The notes below the pieces were generated by a model. It was not told where the DNA came from and ran no database searches. It saw only the letters and a program-made list of their open reading frames with translations. This document shows positions 55,607 through 64,000 of a DNA stretch of 64,000 nt, piece after piece (positions within the stretch are counted from its first letter, which is position 1; the number at the start of each line of letters is the position of its first letter). The position numbers and the translations under genes were made by a program. The stretch spans positions 889,241 to 953,240 of the forward strand of contig NZ_LATM01000001.1 in assembly GCF_000972495.1 (NCBI RefSeq), given 5' to 3'. The DNA comes from Hymenobacter terrenus. Lineage in GTDB: Bacteria; Bacteroidota; Bacteroidia; Cytophagales; Hymenobacteraceae.

Positions 55607-56848
55607 TCATTTCCCGCCAAACAGCAGTTTAAAGTAAAAGCTGGGCTGCCGCAGCCGCTCGCGCAGGTCCAAATCCATGAACATCATCGATAGGGTTTCG
55701 GCTAGCGTGGGGTTATTCACGGCGCGGTTGGCCACGATGTTGAACAGACTGGGGAAGTTGAGCAGCCGCTGCATCACCCGGCTCAGGCGGAGTTCCTGGC
55801 CAAGGCGGTTATACACGGCTTTATCGTAATTCCGGAGAAATTCGAGGCTGAAATTGGCTTGGGCCACGGCTTGCGCGGCCCAGTGGGCAGCGTGGCGGCC
55901 GCTCACCATGGCGTGCGAAATGCCCTCGCCGCTGAATGGATCAATGAGCGAGCCGGCATCGCCGAGCAGGAAATAATTAGCTCCCGACAGCGCCCGCCGC
56001 TTCGAGCCCAGCGGCAAACCGAAGCCGCGCACGGGCCCCAACCGCTGGGCTTGGGCAAAGCGCGGCGCCAGCGTGGGGTGCGTGGTCAAAATCTCATCGA
56101 GCCGCTGGCGAAGGTTGATTTTCTTGGCCGCCACGGTTTTCGAAAGCATGCCCACTCCCACGTTAGCCTGGCCGTTGGGCAGCGGAAACACCCAGAGGTA
56201 GCCAGGCAGGAAATCCTTGATGAAATGGAGTTCGATGAAATTATCGGGACTTAAGCCGGTCACCTTATCGTAGTAGGTGCGCAAACCGGCGCAGTGATGG
56301 TCGGGCTCCAGGGCGTGGCCAGCCACTTTGCGGGCGAATTCCGATTGGGCGCCATTGGCGACCAGCAGCAGACGGCAGGTGGCAATTTCCCGCCCAGCTT
56401 TGTCAAATAATTGCCAGCCAACGGGCGTGCGCTCGGTGCGGGCCACATCCACGTTTTCACGAAAATCAATTTCAGGGCGCTGGCGCACTTCCTCCACCAG
56501 AAAATTGTCGAAATCGAGCCGCTTGGCCACGTGGCCGGCAGCCCGGTCATTCGCTTTGTCGAACTTGGGCTTGAAGGGAATCGCAAGTCGGCGGCCATTC
56601 GGCGCAAAGAAATCGATGCCCCAGCTGGGAATTTGCATGGGTGCGGCGGCCAGCCGTGCAGGCAGCTCTTCGGCAATGCGCTTCAGCTCGTTCAAGACCT
56701 TGCCACTGAGGGCATCACCGCAGATTTTATCGCGTGGGAACGCAGCCCGGTCCAGGAGCAAGCAGCGCTGGCCGGCGGTGGCGAGATGCAGGGCGGCGGT
56801 AGCCCCGCCGGGGCCCGCGCCCAAAATGCAGATGTCGTGGTGGGGCAT
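55607..56848 (-). CDS. FAD-dependent oxidoreductase, geranylgeranyl-reductase-like
   Basis: A 413-residue flavoprotein. It has the N-terminal dinucleotide-binding motif ILGAGPGGATAALHLA, the phrase PRDKICGDALSG typical of the geranylgeranyl reductase group, and the second FAD motif LLGDAGSLIDPFSGEGIS. These enzymes reduce isoprenoid double bonds or act as flavin monooxygenases; the substrate is unknown. The ATG at 56848 follows a TACCTTCG element; the frame open to 56986 runs into the inverted repeat and is rejected. It is divergent from fabG. Confidence 0.9.
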   Translation of the reverse strand: MPHHDICILGAGPGGATAALHLATAGQRCLLLDRAAFPRDKICGDALSGKVLNELKRIAEELPARLAAAPMQIPSWGIDFFAPNGRRLAIPFKPKFDKANDRAAGHVAKRLDFDNFLVEEVRQRPEIDFRENVDVARTERTPVGWQLFDKAGREIATCRLLLVANGAQSEFARKVAGHALEPDHHCAGLRTYYDKVTGLSPDNFIELHFIKDFLPGYLWVFPLPNGQANVGVGMLSKTVAAKKINLRQRLDEILTTHPTLAPRFAQAQRLGPVRGFGLPLGSKRRALSGANYFLLGDAGSLIDPFSGEGISHAMVSGRHAAHWAAQAVAQANFSLEFLRNYDKAVYNRLGQELRLSRVMQRLLNFPSLFNIVANRAVNNPTLAETLSMMFMDLDLRERLRQPSFYFKLLFGGK

Positions 56849-56856
56849 GTCGGCCA

Positions 56857-56864
56857 CGAAGGTA
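56857..56864 (-). promoter_or_regulatory. TACCTTCG -7-like element of the FAD oxidoreductase
   Basis: One mismatch to TAnnTTTG, eight bases upstream of the ATG at 56848. Confidence 0.4.
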
Positions 56865-56900
56865 GGACGACGCTCGCAGTAGCGCGAATGCAGCCCAAAT

Positions 56901-56986
56901 GTGGCGCGCAGCCTTTGCTGCGCCTTCGGGTGCATTGTTGAACAGCCAACTTCACGCCCGAACGCGCAGCAAAGGCTGCGCGCCAC
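56901..56986. repeat. Near-perfect 30-bp inverted repeat in the divergent fabG promoter region
   Basis: GTGGCGCGCAGCCTTTGCTG onward (56901-56930) faces its reverse complement at 56957-56986, with one or two mismatches and a 26-base loop. It lies between two divergent promoter elements, so it sits upstream of both transcripts. Confidence 0.88.
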
Positions 56987-56990
56987 TTCT

Positions 56991-56998
56991 TACCTTCG
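56991..56998 (+). promoter_or_regulatory. TACCTTCG -7-like element of fabG
   Basis: Followed by CCCC and the fabG ATG, the same spacing as in murI. One mismatch to TAnnTTTG. Confidence 0.45.
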
Positions 56999-57002
56999 CC
57001 CC

Positions 57003-57752
57003 ATGACCCAAACACTGACCGGGAAAGTGGCCCTCATCACGGGTGCTTCCAAAGGAATTGGCCGCGCCATCGCGGCGCATTTTACCCAACTTGGCGCCGA
57101 TGTCGCCTTCACCTACTTGTCTTCCGTGGAGAAAGGCCAAGCACTGGAAACAGAACTAGCCGCCCATGGCTCTAAGGTAAAGGGCTACCGCTCCGACGCT
57201 TCCGACTACGCGCAGGCCGAGAAACTGATAGAAGATGTGGTGGCTGATTTTGGTAAGCTCGACATCCTCGTCAACAACGCCGGCATCACCCAGGACGGCT
57301 TGCTCATGCGCATGTCGGAGCAACAGTGGGACAATGTACTGACCGTGAACCTCAAGTCCGTCTTCAACCTCACCAAGGCCGCCACCAAGCCGATGATGCG
57401 CGCTAAAGCCGGCTCCATCATCAACATGACCAGCGTGGTGGGTATTAAAGGCAACGCTGGCCAAGCCAACTACGCTGCCAGCAAGGCCGGCATCATCGGT
57501 TTCACCAAATCGGTGGCCCTGGAACTGGGCTCGCGCAACATCCGCTGCAACGCCATTGCCCCCGGCTTTATCGAAACCGAAATGACCGATGCTCTCGATG
57601 CCAAGCAGCTGGACGAGTGGCGCAAAGCTATTCCTCTCAAGCGCGGCGGCCGTCCCGATGATATAGCCAAAGCCACAGCGTTCCTGGCTTCGGACGATTC
57701 GAGCTACATCACTGGCCAGGTGTTGCAGGTAGATGGTGGGATGCTGACGTAA
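57003..57752 (+). CDS. fabG: 3-oxoacyl-[acyl-carrier-protein] reductase
   Basis: NADPH-dependent reduction of beta-ketoacyl-ACP in fatty-acid elongation; cytoplasmic. The 249-residue SDR has TGASKGIG, NNAGITQDGLLMRM, Ser144, and the catalytic YAASK at 157-161, followed by NAIAPGFIETEMT. These phrases are closer to FabG than to general SDRs. The ATG at 57003 is chosen because it follows the promoter-like element; the frame opens at 56901 inside the inverted repeat. Isolated from other fab genes. Confidence 0.93.
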   Translation: MTQTLTGKVALITGASKGIGRAIAAHFTQLGADVAFTYLSSVEKGQALETELAAHGSKVKGYRSDASDYAQAEKLIEDVVADFGKLDILVNNAGITQDGLLMRMSEQQWDNVLTVNLKSVFNLTKAATKPMMRAKAGSIINMTSVVGIKGNAGQANYAASKAGIIGFTKSVALELGSRNIRCNAIAPGFIETEMTDALDAKQLDEWRKAIPLKRGGRPDDIAKATAFLASDDSSYITGQVLQVDGGMLT

Positions 57753-57798
57753 AAGCTCCTATGTGACGCTCACTATTTAAACCTCGCAATGGTATTGA

Positions 57799-57848
57799 TA
57801 AACGCCCGGATAAGGTTGGTATAGATGCCAGCTTTATCCGGGCGTTTA
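57799..57848. terminator. Perfect 15-bp hairpin, bidirectional terminator
   Basis: TAAACGCCCGGATAA pairs with TTATCCGGGCGTTTA. It lies between the convergent ends of fabG and the GH2 gene, with short T-rich tracts. Confidence 0.7.
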
Positions 57849-57853
57849 CAATA

Positions 57854-60106
57854 CTACTCAATCACGAATTCGCGAATGCTTTTCACCGACTCCTGATTGT
57901 AGCTTATTTCAGCAACCAATTTATAATTGCCTTTCTCTTTTGGCAGTTGAAGTACTGTGCTGTAATCCACTTTGCCCAATGGCTGAATAGAAGCTGGAAT
58001 AGCCTTATTTGCAACGATTTTACCTTCTTTCAGCAGAGACACCTTGATATTACCCATCCAGGACTTATACGTATCATTAATTAAAATAAGCGGTACTTGC
58101 TGGCTAGCCGCGGCCGGCAATTTATTTTTAAAGAGGTTCACCATAATGCCGACCGGGCTAGAGGCTGCTTTCATGTATGCGTAGTAGTGTGGTTCCAGAA
58201 CCAGGTTTTTCACATCAATCCAATTGTCGCTTGTTTGGCCATGGGGGTCTTTTGTGCGCGAATATCCCAGGTCGCAAAAGTGTAGAACCCCAGCCGCCCG
58301 ACGATGGGCACGCCAATATTCCGTTTTCATTGCGATGACTTTCGCATACAATTCAAACCGCTTCTCCGGCGTATTGGCTTCGGGGTATAGAGTGTTAAAA
58401 ATACCGACGGAAAGAGTTGTGGGCGAACCATCCCGGTTTAGCCAAAACCAGCCGTACTCATTAATGATATTAGGATATTTCAACTCATTTCGGTCGGCCG
58501 CTTTCGAATGACTCACCCAGGAGTTATCAGGCGTCATGGGTTTTTCCAATAAGCTTAACAGATTCTGTTCCTTGAATTCAGGCTTCTTCGCCTCTTCGGC
58601 CGGCTTAAATTCAATCGTATTAAAAACGGAGAAAAACCGGTAAGGGTGCGATTCCATCACATCCGTTGGACTTGCCGGCGGAGACCAGCCATTATCCCAG
58701 GGACGATTGGACAAATCAAGCGCCCGTACTTTATTTATTGCGAGGGCAACGGTATCATAGACCGACTCGTTTTGTCCATCCCAAATCACGACACTAGGAT
58801 GGTTCCAACGTTCGCGCATCCACGCCTTATACTCGTTTGCTAATTGATTGGAATTATAGGAAATGAGCTTCGGCTTAGCTTGTTTCCAGATAGGATATTC
58901 GTCCTGAATCAGCAGGCCCAGACTATCAACCACATCATACCATCGTTCGGGCGGAAAGCCTAGCGTGTATCGCATGCTATTCCAGTGCATCTCCTTAAAT
59001 TTTTTATTTAAATTAATGACCCACTGTCCATTCCAGGGTAAATCGCCTCTTTCGCTATCTTCAAAAAAGCGGAAAATAGCCACGTTAGTACCCCGCATGA
59101 AATACGGTTTATTATTCAGCAGCACCACGCCCTTTTCTTTACCAGAGCTAAAAGAACGCATTCCGAAACGGGTCACCAATTTATCGGCGCCGGTATTTAA
59201 TTCAATGGTGTAGAGAAACGGCTCTTCGGGCGACCACAGCTTGCAGCCTGGTAGGGGGACTTTGAAATCAACTTTAGCCTGTTGGGCTTGCGCAGCCGTG
59301 CCAGTTGCTATTATTTTATTTGAAGCTAGCTCGCGAACGATATACGTCAGGTTATAAGTTTTTTCTTTCTGATCATTATCAATTTCAGCGACCACACGCA
59401 GCTGCTTCGCCTGGATATCAGGCACCGTCTGGACGTTGGTTATGAAGGGAAAGCCGGACATGATAATTTTTACATCATCATAAATTCCGGGCGGGAAAAG
59501 CACTTTTTCAAAATCATCCCCGTGGCAAACTCCCTCAGGCAGGTTATTCCGGCTGCCAACGGCAATGACCAGTTTATTGGCCTGGCCTGCTTCCTTCAGA
59601 AATGGCTTAATATCAACCACTATTGGCGTGAAGCTATACAAACTCTCGCCGGCTAATTTCCCATTGAGAAAAATACGGGTGTGGTACATGGATTTATTCA
59701 ACTTGAGTTGAATAACCGCTGCCTTGGTATTTTCTAGGGTAAAAGTCCGGTTGTACCAGTATACTGAATTGTTGTATAGGTAGCTCCGATTGCCGTAGCT
59801 CATACTGTAGGGGCCTTTATCCTTATCCAAAGGCCCGTTGTAAGGCGCCTCAATGGCTGGAGTTGCCATATCAACCAAGCCGGGAACCGGAATCTTAGAG
59901 CCGAATGTGGTGGGAACAGTCGCCGTTGTATCAGTTTTAGTAATATTCCAGCTACCATTTAGGCTGATTATATTACGAAAATGAGATTTTTCGCTATTCA
60001 ACGCTTTTGAAGGCTTTTTCTGAAGTTTATTTTGTCCGTTTGCGGGCAATATATTCAAATTAAATGCGAGTACTACTGCAAAAAGCAAGAAAGGGAGTTT
60101 CATCAT
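57854..60106 (-). CDS. Glycoside hydrolase family 2 protein (beta-galactosidase/glucuronidase type), secreted
   Basis: A 750-residue exported enzyme. The signal peptide is LPFLLFAVVLAFNLNILPANGQ. The sugar-binding jelly roll (about 45-215) includes LNGSWNI and NKSMYHTRIFLNGKLAG. An Ig-like domain and the TIM barrel follow. The likely acid/base is Glu447 in WDGQNES and the likely nucleophile Glu550 in INEYGW. No T9SS sorting domain is present, so it is probably periplasmic. The gene is clearly richer in A/T and in Lys/Asn/Ile codons than its neighbours, which suggests horizontal acquisition. The substrate is unclear. Confidence 0.88.
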   Translation of the reverse strand: MMKLPFLLFAVVLAFNLNILPANGQNKLQKKPSKALNSEKSHFRNIISLNGSWNITKTDTTATVPTTFGSKIPVPGLVDMATPAIEAPYNGPLDKDKGPYSMSYGNRSYLYNNSVYWYNRTFTLENTKAAVIQLKLNKSMYHTRIFLNGKLAGESLYSFTPIVVDIKPFLKEAGQANKLVIAVGSRNNLPEGVCHGDDFEKVLFPPGIYDDVKIIMSGFPFITNVQTVPDIQAKQLRVVAEIDNDQKEKTYNLTYIVRELASNKIIATGTAAQAQQAKVDFKVPLPGCKLWSPEEPFLYTIELNTGADKLVTRFGMRSFSSGKEKGVVLLNNKPYFMRGTNVAIFRFFEDSERGDLPWNGQWVINLNKKFKEMHWNSMRYTLGFPPERWYDVVDSLGLLIQDEYPIWKQAKPKLISYNSNQLANEYKAWMRERWNHPSVVIWDGQNESVYDTVALAINKVRALDLSNRPWDNGWSPPASPTDVMESHPYRFFSVFNTIEFKPAEEAKKPEFKEQNLLSLLEKPMTPDNSWVSHSKAADRNELKYPNIINEYGWFWLNRDGSPTTLSVGIFNTLYPEANTPEKRFELYAKVIAMKTEYWRAHRRAAGVLHFCDLGYSRTKDPHGQTSDNWIDVKNLVLEPHYYAYMKAASSPVGIMVNLFKNKLPAAASQQVPLILINDTYKSWMGNIKVSLLKEGKIVANKAIPASIQPLGKVDYSTVLQLPKEKGNYKLVAEISYNQESVKSIREFVIE

Positions 60107-60740
60107 TAGTTTACGGTACGCGTCATTCCGAAGATAGATAAATGACTACGAGCTTGTTAGAGTTTTTGAATGGTATTAGTAAGCAAGAAGAAATTAACCA
60201 TATTTCGTTTGCCTCACCTTAAAGGCGAGCGAAACAGGCGTGACTGATTTTCCGTGGCAAGTTATTCAAGAATAACTTCCTGGCTAATAAGAAAAACGTG
60301 CAGGTGCTCTGCTTATACAAACCTTTTTTATTTTTGATGTAACAGACAAATCCTTTGCTTCTGATTTCGTATGACCATGCGCTCGTTTAACAAAGCCAAC
60401 GACGAATTGGTACGCTAGACTTATCCGTGCCACCACACACACTGCTGACGAGTTTACTAGCAACACTCTATTGCCAAGATTAGGCGAGGCCAGCAGCAGC
60501 CGTAGCCTCGTCGTGGCATGAGATTCGCCCGCTGGATTAGGTATTATTAAACAACTGGGCAAATCCAGGATACAGCGAATTATCTGCTTCTTGTATTCTC
60601 ACCTATTCTCTGAATTCTACAAATCTTTAAATCCAACAAGGAGCCTGCACACGTACAGCTTCGACAGCGGGCTTTTTTATATACACATAAGTGAGCCGTC
60701 TAACTGCCTGGTTTATCGACGCACTTTTTACCCGCCGCGC
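60107..60740. other. AT-rich gene-free region
   Basis: No supported gene. TATCTTCG on the reverse strand at 60129-60136 may be the GH2 promoter. A reverse-strand frame at 60284-60562 and the upstream part of the frame opening at 60591 have no coding character. Confidence 0.5.
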
Positions 60741-61127
60741 GTGACTCGCCTAGTGCTTGTGCTCTTGCTCCTGGCCAACTACCTGCTGGTACTTGGCGCG
60801 GGCCTCGTGAACCGGCCCGACCCGGCCGGCTCTCACGCGGAGCACCCCTACGTGCACAGCGCCGACTGCCAGCAGCGCAACTACCTGCGGCTGGACTGCT
60901 TCGAGAGCTGCACCGGCAAACCGTCGGTCAAAAAAAAGCTGCCGGCCTCGTCGCTGGCACACTTGGTGGCCCAGGCCAAAGGCATCGATGCCCATTGCCT
61001 GCCCGACGCGGCCCCCGACCCGATGGTGCGGGTCCGGTACCTGGCCAAGCGCCGCGCCGCGGCGTGGCAGCCCGCGCTGCTGTCTGGCGTTCGCCGGTTA
61101 ATCAAGTCTCCGCCCCGGCTGGCTTAA
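60741..61127 (+). CDS. Small membrane-anchored or exported cysteine-containing protein
   Basis: A 128-residue protein from the GTG at 60741. The N-terminus is one hydrophobic segment (LVLVLLLLANYLLVLGAG), a signal or anchor. The rest is extracytoplasmic, with cysteines in HSADCQQRNYLRLDCFESC and DAHCLPDAAPD. The frame opens at 60591 but the preceding 50 residues look non-coding. It lies just upstream of the TonB-dependent receptor and probably belongs to the same uptake locus; a metal or redox role is possible but inferred. Confidence 0.62.
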   Translation: MTRLVLVLLLLANYLLVLGAGLVNRPDPAGSHAEHPYVHSADCQQRNYLRLDCFESCTGKPSVKKKLPASSLAHLVAQAKGIDAHCLPDAAPDPMVRVRYLAKRRAAAWQPALLSGVRRLIKSPPRLA

Positions 61128-61377
61128 GCCGCCTGGGGTAGCCGCGGCGTAGTGCCGCTGAGCTGCCTGGGTACAGGTGTCGCTGCTGCTCATGTGTTTG
61201 AGCGCCAATGCAGTGACCTTGACGCCCTATGCGGCGCTCTATTCTCATTGGTTTGTGGAAGCCCCTGGCGGGGTGCACTCGCTCCTGTTGACCAGGAGCT
61301 TGGTAAGCTCCTGCTGCGCCCGATGCGGGCTGCCGGGCTTTCGCTTTTTCTCCTCCCTTGCTTTAATGGTCTTCGTT
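61128..61377. other. Leader region of the TonB-dependent receptor
   Basis: The receptor frame is open from 61177 (MSLLLMCLSANAVTLTPYAA), and this stretch has some coding-like bias. The better signal peptide starts at 61378. It may be a remnant of another small gene fused in frame, or non-coding. Confidence 0.35.
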
Positions 61378-63750
61378 ATGCCACGACTTTACGTCTTGCT
61401 TTTTCTGTTCATGCTTCTGCCTGCTGCGTTGGTGCAGGCCCAGGCGCCCGTGTCGGGCAAGGTATTCGATGCTCAGAGCAAAGAGCCCATTCCCGGCGCC
61501 ACCATCTTGCCCGACGGCAACGCCAGCCAAGGCACCACCACTTCCAACGCCGGCACTTTCACCCTATCCGGCCCGGCGCAACGGCTGCTGATTTCTTCCA
61601 TCGGCTACCAGCGCCAGGAGGTAGACGTGCCCGCCTCGGGCGAGGTGCGCGTGGCGCTGCTGCCCCGCGTGGAGGACCTGCAAACGGTGGTAGTCACCGC
61701 CAGCCGCGAGGCCCAACTGCGCACCGAAGCGCCGGTGGCCATCACGCGGCTTTCGCCCACGCTTATTCAGGACACCAAGCCCACCACCCTGAACGAGGTG
61801 CTGAACAAGGCGCCCGGCGTGGTGGTGCCCAACCTGCAAAACGAGCAGCACTCCATGTCCATCCGGCAGCCGTTGTCTACTACGGCTTATTTCCTGTACC
61901 TGGAAGACGGCATTCCGCTGCGGCCCATGGGCTTGTTCAACCACAACTCGCTGATTGAAACCAACCTGTTTGCCGTGAGCTCGGTGGAAGTGGTGCGCGG
62001 GCCGGCCTCCTCGCTCTACGGGCCCGAGGCGGTGGGCGGGGCCATCAACGTTATTACGCTGCGGCCCACGGCCGTGCCCACGGTGCGCGTTGGGGTGCAG
62101 GGCGACCAATACTCGTACCGCCGCGTGCAGTTCAACGCCGGCGGCATGGCCACCAAAAAGCTGGGCGTGTTTGTGGGCGGTTTCGTGGCCCGGCAGCGCT
62201 CAACCTGGTACCCGCATTCGGATTACGACAAGACGTCGGTGAATGCGCGGGCCGATTACTACTTTACGCCGGCCACCACGCTCACGGCCAGCGTGGCGCA
62301 CAACAACTACAAGTCTGAGGTCAACAACAGCATCGACAGCACGGCGTTTTTCAACCGCGACTACAAGGCCGTGAACGACTTCATGGACCGCAACGTGCGC
62401 TCGACCCGCGCGCGGCTGACGCTCAACCACTCTTGGGCCGGCGGCTCGGAGAGCTTCCTGACGGCCTTTTACCGCAGCAACTACTACCCCCAAAGCCCCG
62501 TGCACACCGTGCGCTGGACCACCGGCCAAACCACGGCCTGGACCGAAAACCAAGTTACCGACTTCACCAGCCGGGGCCTGATTGCGCAGCACTCGCAGCG
62601 GTTCGATTTGCTGTCGGCTAAGCTGCTGGTGGGCGCCTCGGCCGACTACACGCCCGTGACCTACAACTCCTACCGCTACAACCTGGCGGCTGAGCTGCGG
62701 TCCGACGGCCGCTCGGTGGCCCGCTACAAGTTTATGGAGGCTCGCGAAGACCTGAAGGTGTCGAACTACGAGGCCAACATCCTGAGCACCGGCCTCTACG
62801 GGCAGCTCGACGTGAAGCCCACCGAACGCCTGCAACTCACCGCCGGGGGCCGCTTCGACCGCATGGCGCTGGACTACGAGAATTTCATCGACCTGAAAAA
62901 AGGCGACCGGGCCTACCAGCAATTCACGCCCAAAGTAGGCGCGACCTACGATTTCGGCCGGGGCCTGGGCGCCTACGCCAACTACTCGCGGGGCTTCACG
63001 CCGCCCGGGGTGTCGGCCATTTTTCGGCCCCGGCCCAATCCGCAGCCGGGCGAAGACCTGTTTTACTACAACCTGAAGCCGGCGCAGTTTAGCAACCGCG
63101 AAGTGGGCGGCTGGGCCTCGCTGCTCGACAACAAGGCTTACGTGGAAGTGGCGCTGTACCAGATGGACGGCCGCAACGAGCTGTTGGCTATCCGGCAGAC
63201 TGACGGCAACACCGACTACCAAAGCGCCGGCCAAACCCTGCACCGCGGCGTGGAGTGGAACCTGACCTACAAGCCCATCAGCCAGCTTTTCGTGCGCTTC
63301 AACGGCACCAAGGCCGTGCACCGCTTCGTGGATTTCACGCTCTCGACCCGCGCTTCCGACCCCGTGCAGAAGCTCGATGGCTTCGACATGCCGCAGTCGC
63401 CGAGTTGGATTGGCAACACGGAAATTACCTACAAGCCCGACTGGTTCAAGGGCTTCCGCCTGTCGGCTGAGTGGCAGCGCATTGGCTGGTACTACCAGAA
63501 CCAAATCAACACCGTGAAGTACGACGAGCGCGGCTTCCTGGGCGGGCGCGGCGTGAGCCTGCTCAACCTGCGCACCGGCTACGAGTGGAAGGGCGCCGAA
63601 CTCTTCGTGAACGTGCTCAACGTGACCGACGAGCTGTACAGCAATGCCGCCAGCCGCGGCAACGCCCGCACCGACCGCTCGCAGTACAACGTGGGCCAGC
63701 CGCGCTTGGTCACGCTGGGTTTGCAGTACACCTTTGTGGGCAAGAAATAA
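61378..63750 (+). CDS. TonB-dependent receptor
   Basis: A 790-residue outer-membrane receptor taking up a substrate with energy from TonB. The ATG at 61378 gives a signal peptide MPRLYVLLFLFMLLPAALVQAQ; 61366 is an alternative. A carboxypeptidase-regulatory-like domain follows (VSGKVFDAQSKEPIPGATI), then the plug (TLNEVLNKAPGVVVPNL, VEVVRGPASSLYGPEAVGG) and a 22-strand-type barrel. The barrel ends GLQYTFVGKK with the terminal aromatic strand. The FecA/siderophore-like layout and the ABC ATPase downstream suggest metal or siderophore uptake; the ligand is unknown. No SusD partner is present. Confidence 0.92.
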   Translation: MPRLYVLLFLFMLLPAALVQAQAPVSGKVFDAQSKEPIPGATILPDGNASQGTTTSNAGTFTLSGPAQRLLISSIGYQRQEVDVPASGEVRVALLPRVEDLQTVVVTASREAQLRTEAPVAITRLSPTLIQDTKPTTLNEVLNKAPGVVVPNLQNEQHSMSIRQPLSTTAYFLYLEDGIPLRPMGLFNHNSLIETNLFAVSSVEVVRGPASSLYGPEAVGGAINVITLRPTAVPTVRVGVQGDQYSYRRVQFNAGGMATKKLGVFVGGFVARQRSTWYPHSDYDKTSVNARADYYFTPATTLTASVAHNNYKSEVNNSIDSTAFFNRDYKAVNDFMDRNVRSTRARLTLNHSWAGGSESFLTAFYRSNYYPQSPVHTVRWTTGQTTAWTENQVTDFTSRGLIAQHSQRFDLLSAKLLVGASADYTPVTYNSYRYNLAAELRSDGRSVARYKFMEAREDLKVSNYEANILSTGLYGQLDVKPTERLQLTAGGRFDRMALDYENFIDLKKGDRAYQQFTPKVGATYDFGRGLGAYANYSRGFTPPGVSAIFRPRPNPQPGEDLFYYNLKPAQFSNREVGGWASLLDNKAYVEVALYQMDGRNELLAIRQTDGNTDYQSAGQTLHRGVEWNLTYKPISQLFVRFNGTKAVHRFVDFTLSTRASDPVQKLDGFDMPQSPSWIGNTEITYKPDWFKGFRLSAEWQRIGWYYQNQINTVKYDERGFLGGRGVSLLNLRTGYEWKGAELFVNVLNVTDELYSNAASRGNARTDRSQYNVGQPRLVTLGLQYTFVGKK

Positions 63751-63755
63751 CAAAA

Positions 63756-63851
63756 CCCCACCCCCGGCCCCTCCCCGCTGGGAGAGGGGTGAGTTCTAAC
63801 TTAACAGACGGCTGGCACCCCTCTCCCGGAGGGGAGGAGCCGGGGGTGGGG
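63756..63851. repeat. Inverted repeat between receptor and ABC transporter genes
   Basis: The arm CCCCACCCCCGGCCCCTCCC onward (63756-63789) faces its near-perfect reverse complement at 63818-63851 with a 28-base loop. It has GGGGTGGGG-like ends reminiscent of the TldD-TldE spacer elements but a different interior. Confidence 0.82.
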
Positions 63852-63868
63852 CCAACTCAATCAACGCC

Positions 63869-64000
63869 ATGCTCATTGCCCAACAACTCCGCAAAGAATA
63901 CGACGGCCGCGCGGCCCTGCACGGCCTCGACTTGAGAGTGGACGCCGGCGAGATTTACGCCCTGCTCGGGGCCAACGGCGCCGGCAAAAGCACAGCCGTG
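63869..64000 (+). CDS. ABC transporter ATP-binding protein, 5' end (continues outside window)
   Basis: The first 44 codons are present: MLIAQQLRKEYDGRAALHGL, then LDLRVDAGEIYALLGANGAGKST with the Walker A motif GANGAGKST. The gene runs past base 64000. It is in the same direction as the TonB-dependent receptor and probably part of the same uptake or export locus. Confidence 0.9.
   Translation, partial: MLIAQQLRKEYDGRAALHGLDLRVDAGEIYALLGANGAGKSTAV

Noticed and set aside
60284..60562. Reverse-strand 92-codon frame, considered as a transposase remnant
   Set aside because: No transposase motif or terminal inverted repeats were seen.
62200..63753. 517-codon reverse-strand open frame
   Set aside because: It is fully antisense to the TonB-dependent receptor. 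Its composition (His, Val, Gly, Arg rich) is that of a shadow of GC-rich codons, with no recognisable motif.

Overview
The window looks like chromosomal DNA of a Hymenobacter-type member of the Bacteroidota (Cytophagales). Four secreted proteins end in type IX secretion (T9SS) sorting domains with a YPNP-type motif. Several genes sit just behind promoter elements of the Bacteroidota form TAnnTTTG, ribosome-binding sites are weak or absent, and there is a PorT-like barrel, a TonB-dependent receptor and a LytS/LytTR pair. Coding DNA is GC-rich, so long antisense shadow frames are common. I saw no tRNA, rRNA, CRISPR array, prophage or intact insertion sequence. All calls were made by eye, without database searches.

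Layout. 0-4.5 kb: an RND efflux operon (permease 3' half, adaptor, outer-membrane factor), then a PAP2 phosphatase. 5.9-15.6 kb: three tandem TldD-TldE metallopeptidase pairs. Each TldD carries a twin-arginine signal and each TldE lacks one, and every TldD-TldE spacer contains the same kind of elaborate multi-hairpin element. 15.7-16.3 kb: a reverse-strand outer-membrane barrel protein. 16.6-25.1 kb: a MoxR-type cluster (DUF4159, MoxR ATPase, DUF58, BatA-like, DUF4175-like and a membrane-anchored protein), followed by a large helical protein of unknown function (25.2-27.9 kb). 28-30.6 kb: a secreted IPT/TIG protein. 31.2-34.8 kb: a small membrane protein, a quinone-oxidoreductase-like MDR enzyme, an AraC regulator and an SDR enzyme. 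35.3-40.2 kb: a 1617-residue secreted protein joining a phosphodiester-glycosidase-like domain to a metallophosphoesterase. 40.4-44 kb (reverse strand): a LytTR regulator and its kinase, a DUF6268-like barrel protein and two paralogous small proteins. 44.3-45.2 kb: a WYL regulator.

45.3-47.6 kb is a decay zone in which three adjacent genes (GNAT, MocR-type aminotransferase, methyltransferase) each carry a different lesion. 47.6-52.6 kb: a HAD hydrolase divergent from a Crp/Fnr regulator, a secreted beta-gamma-crystallin protein, murI and a small unknown protein. 52.7-60.1 kb: a secreted GH5 glucanase, a lipoprotein esterase, an FAD oxidoreductase divergent from fabG, and an AT-rich GH2 glycosidase that may be acquired. 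60.7-64 kb: a cysteine-containing small protein, a TonB-dependent receptor and the start of an ABC transporter ATPase, probably one uptake locus.

The most notable features are the triplicated, apparently Tat-exported TldD/TldE locus and the several families of long perfect inverted repeats at gene junctions, some of which supply the stop codon of the upstream gene. The secreted multidomain glycosidase/phosphoesterase and the decay zone come next.
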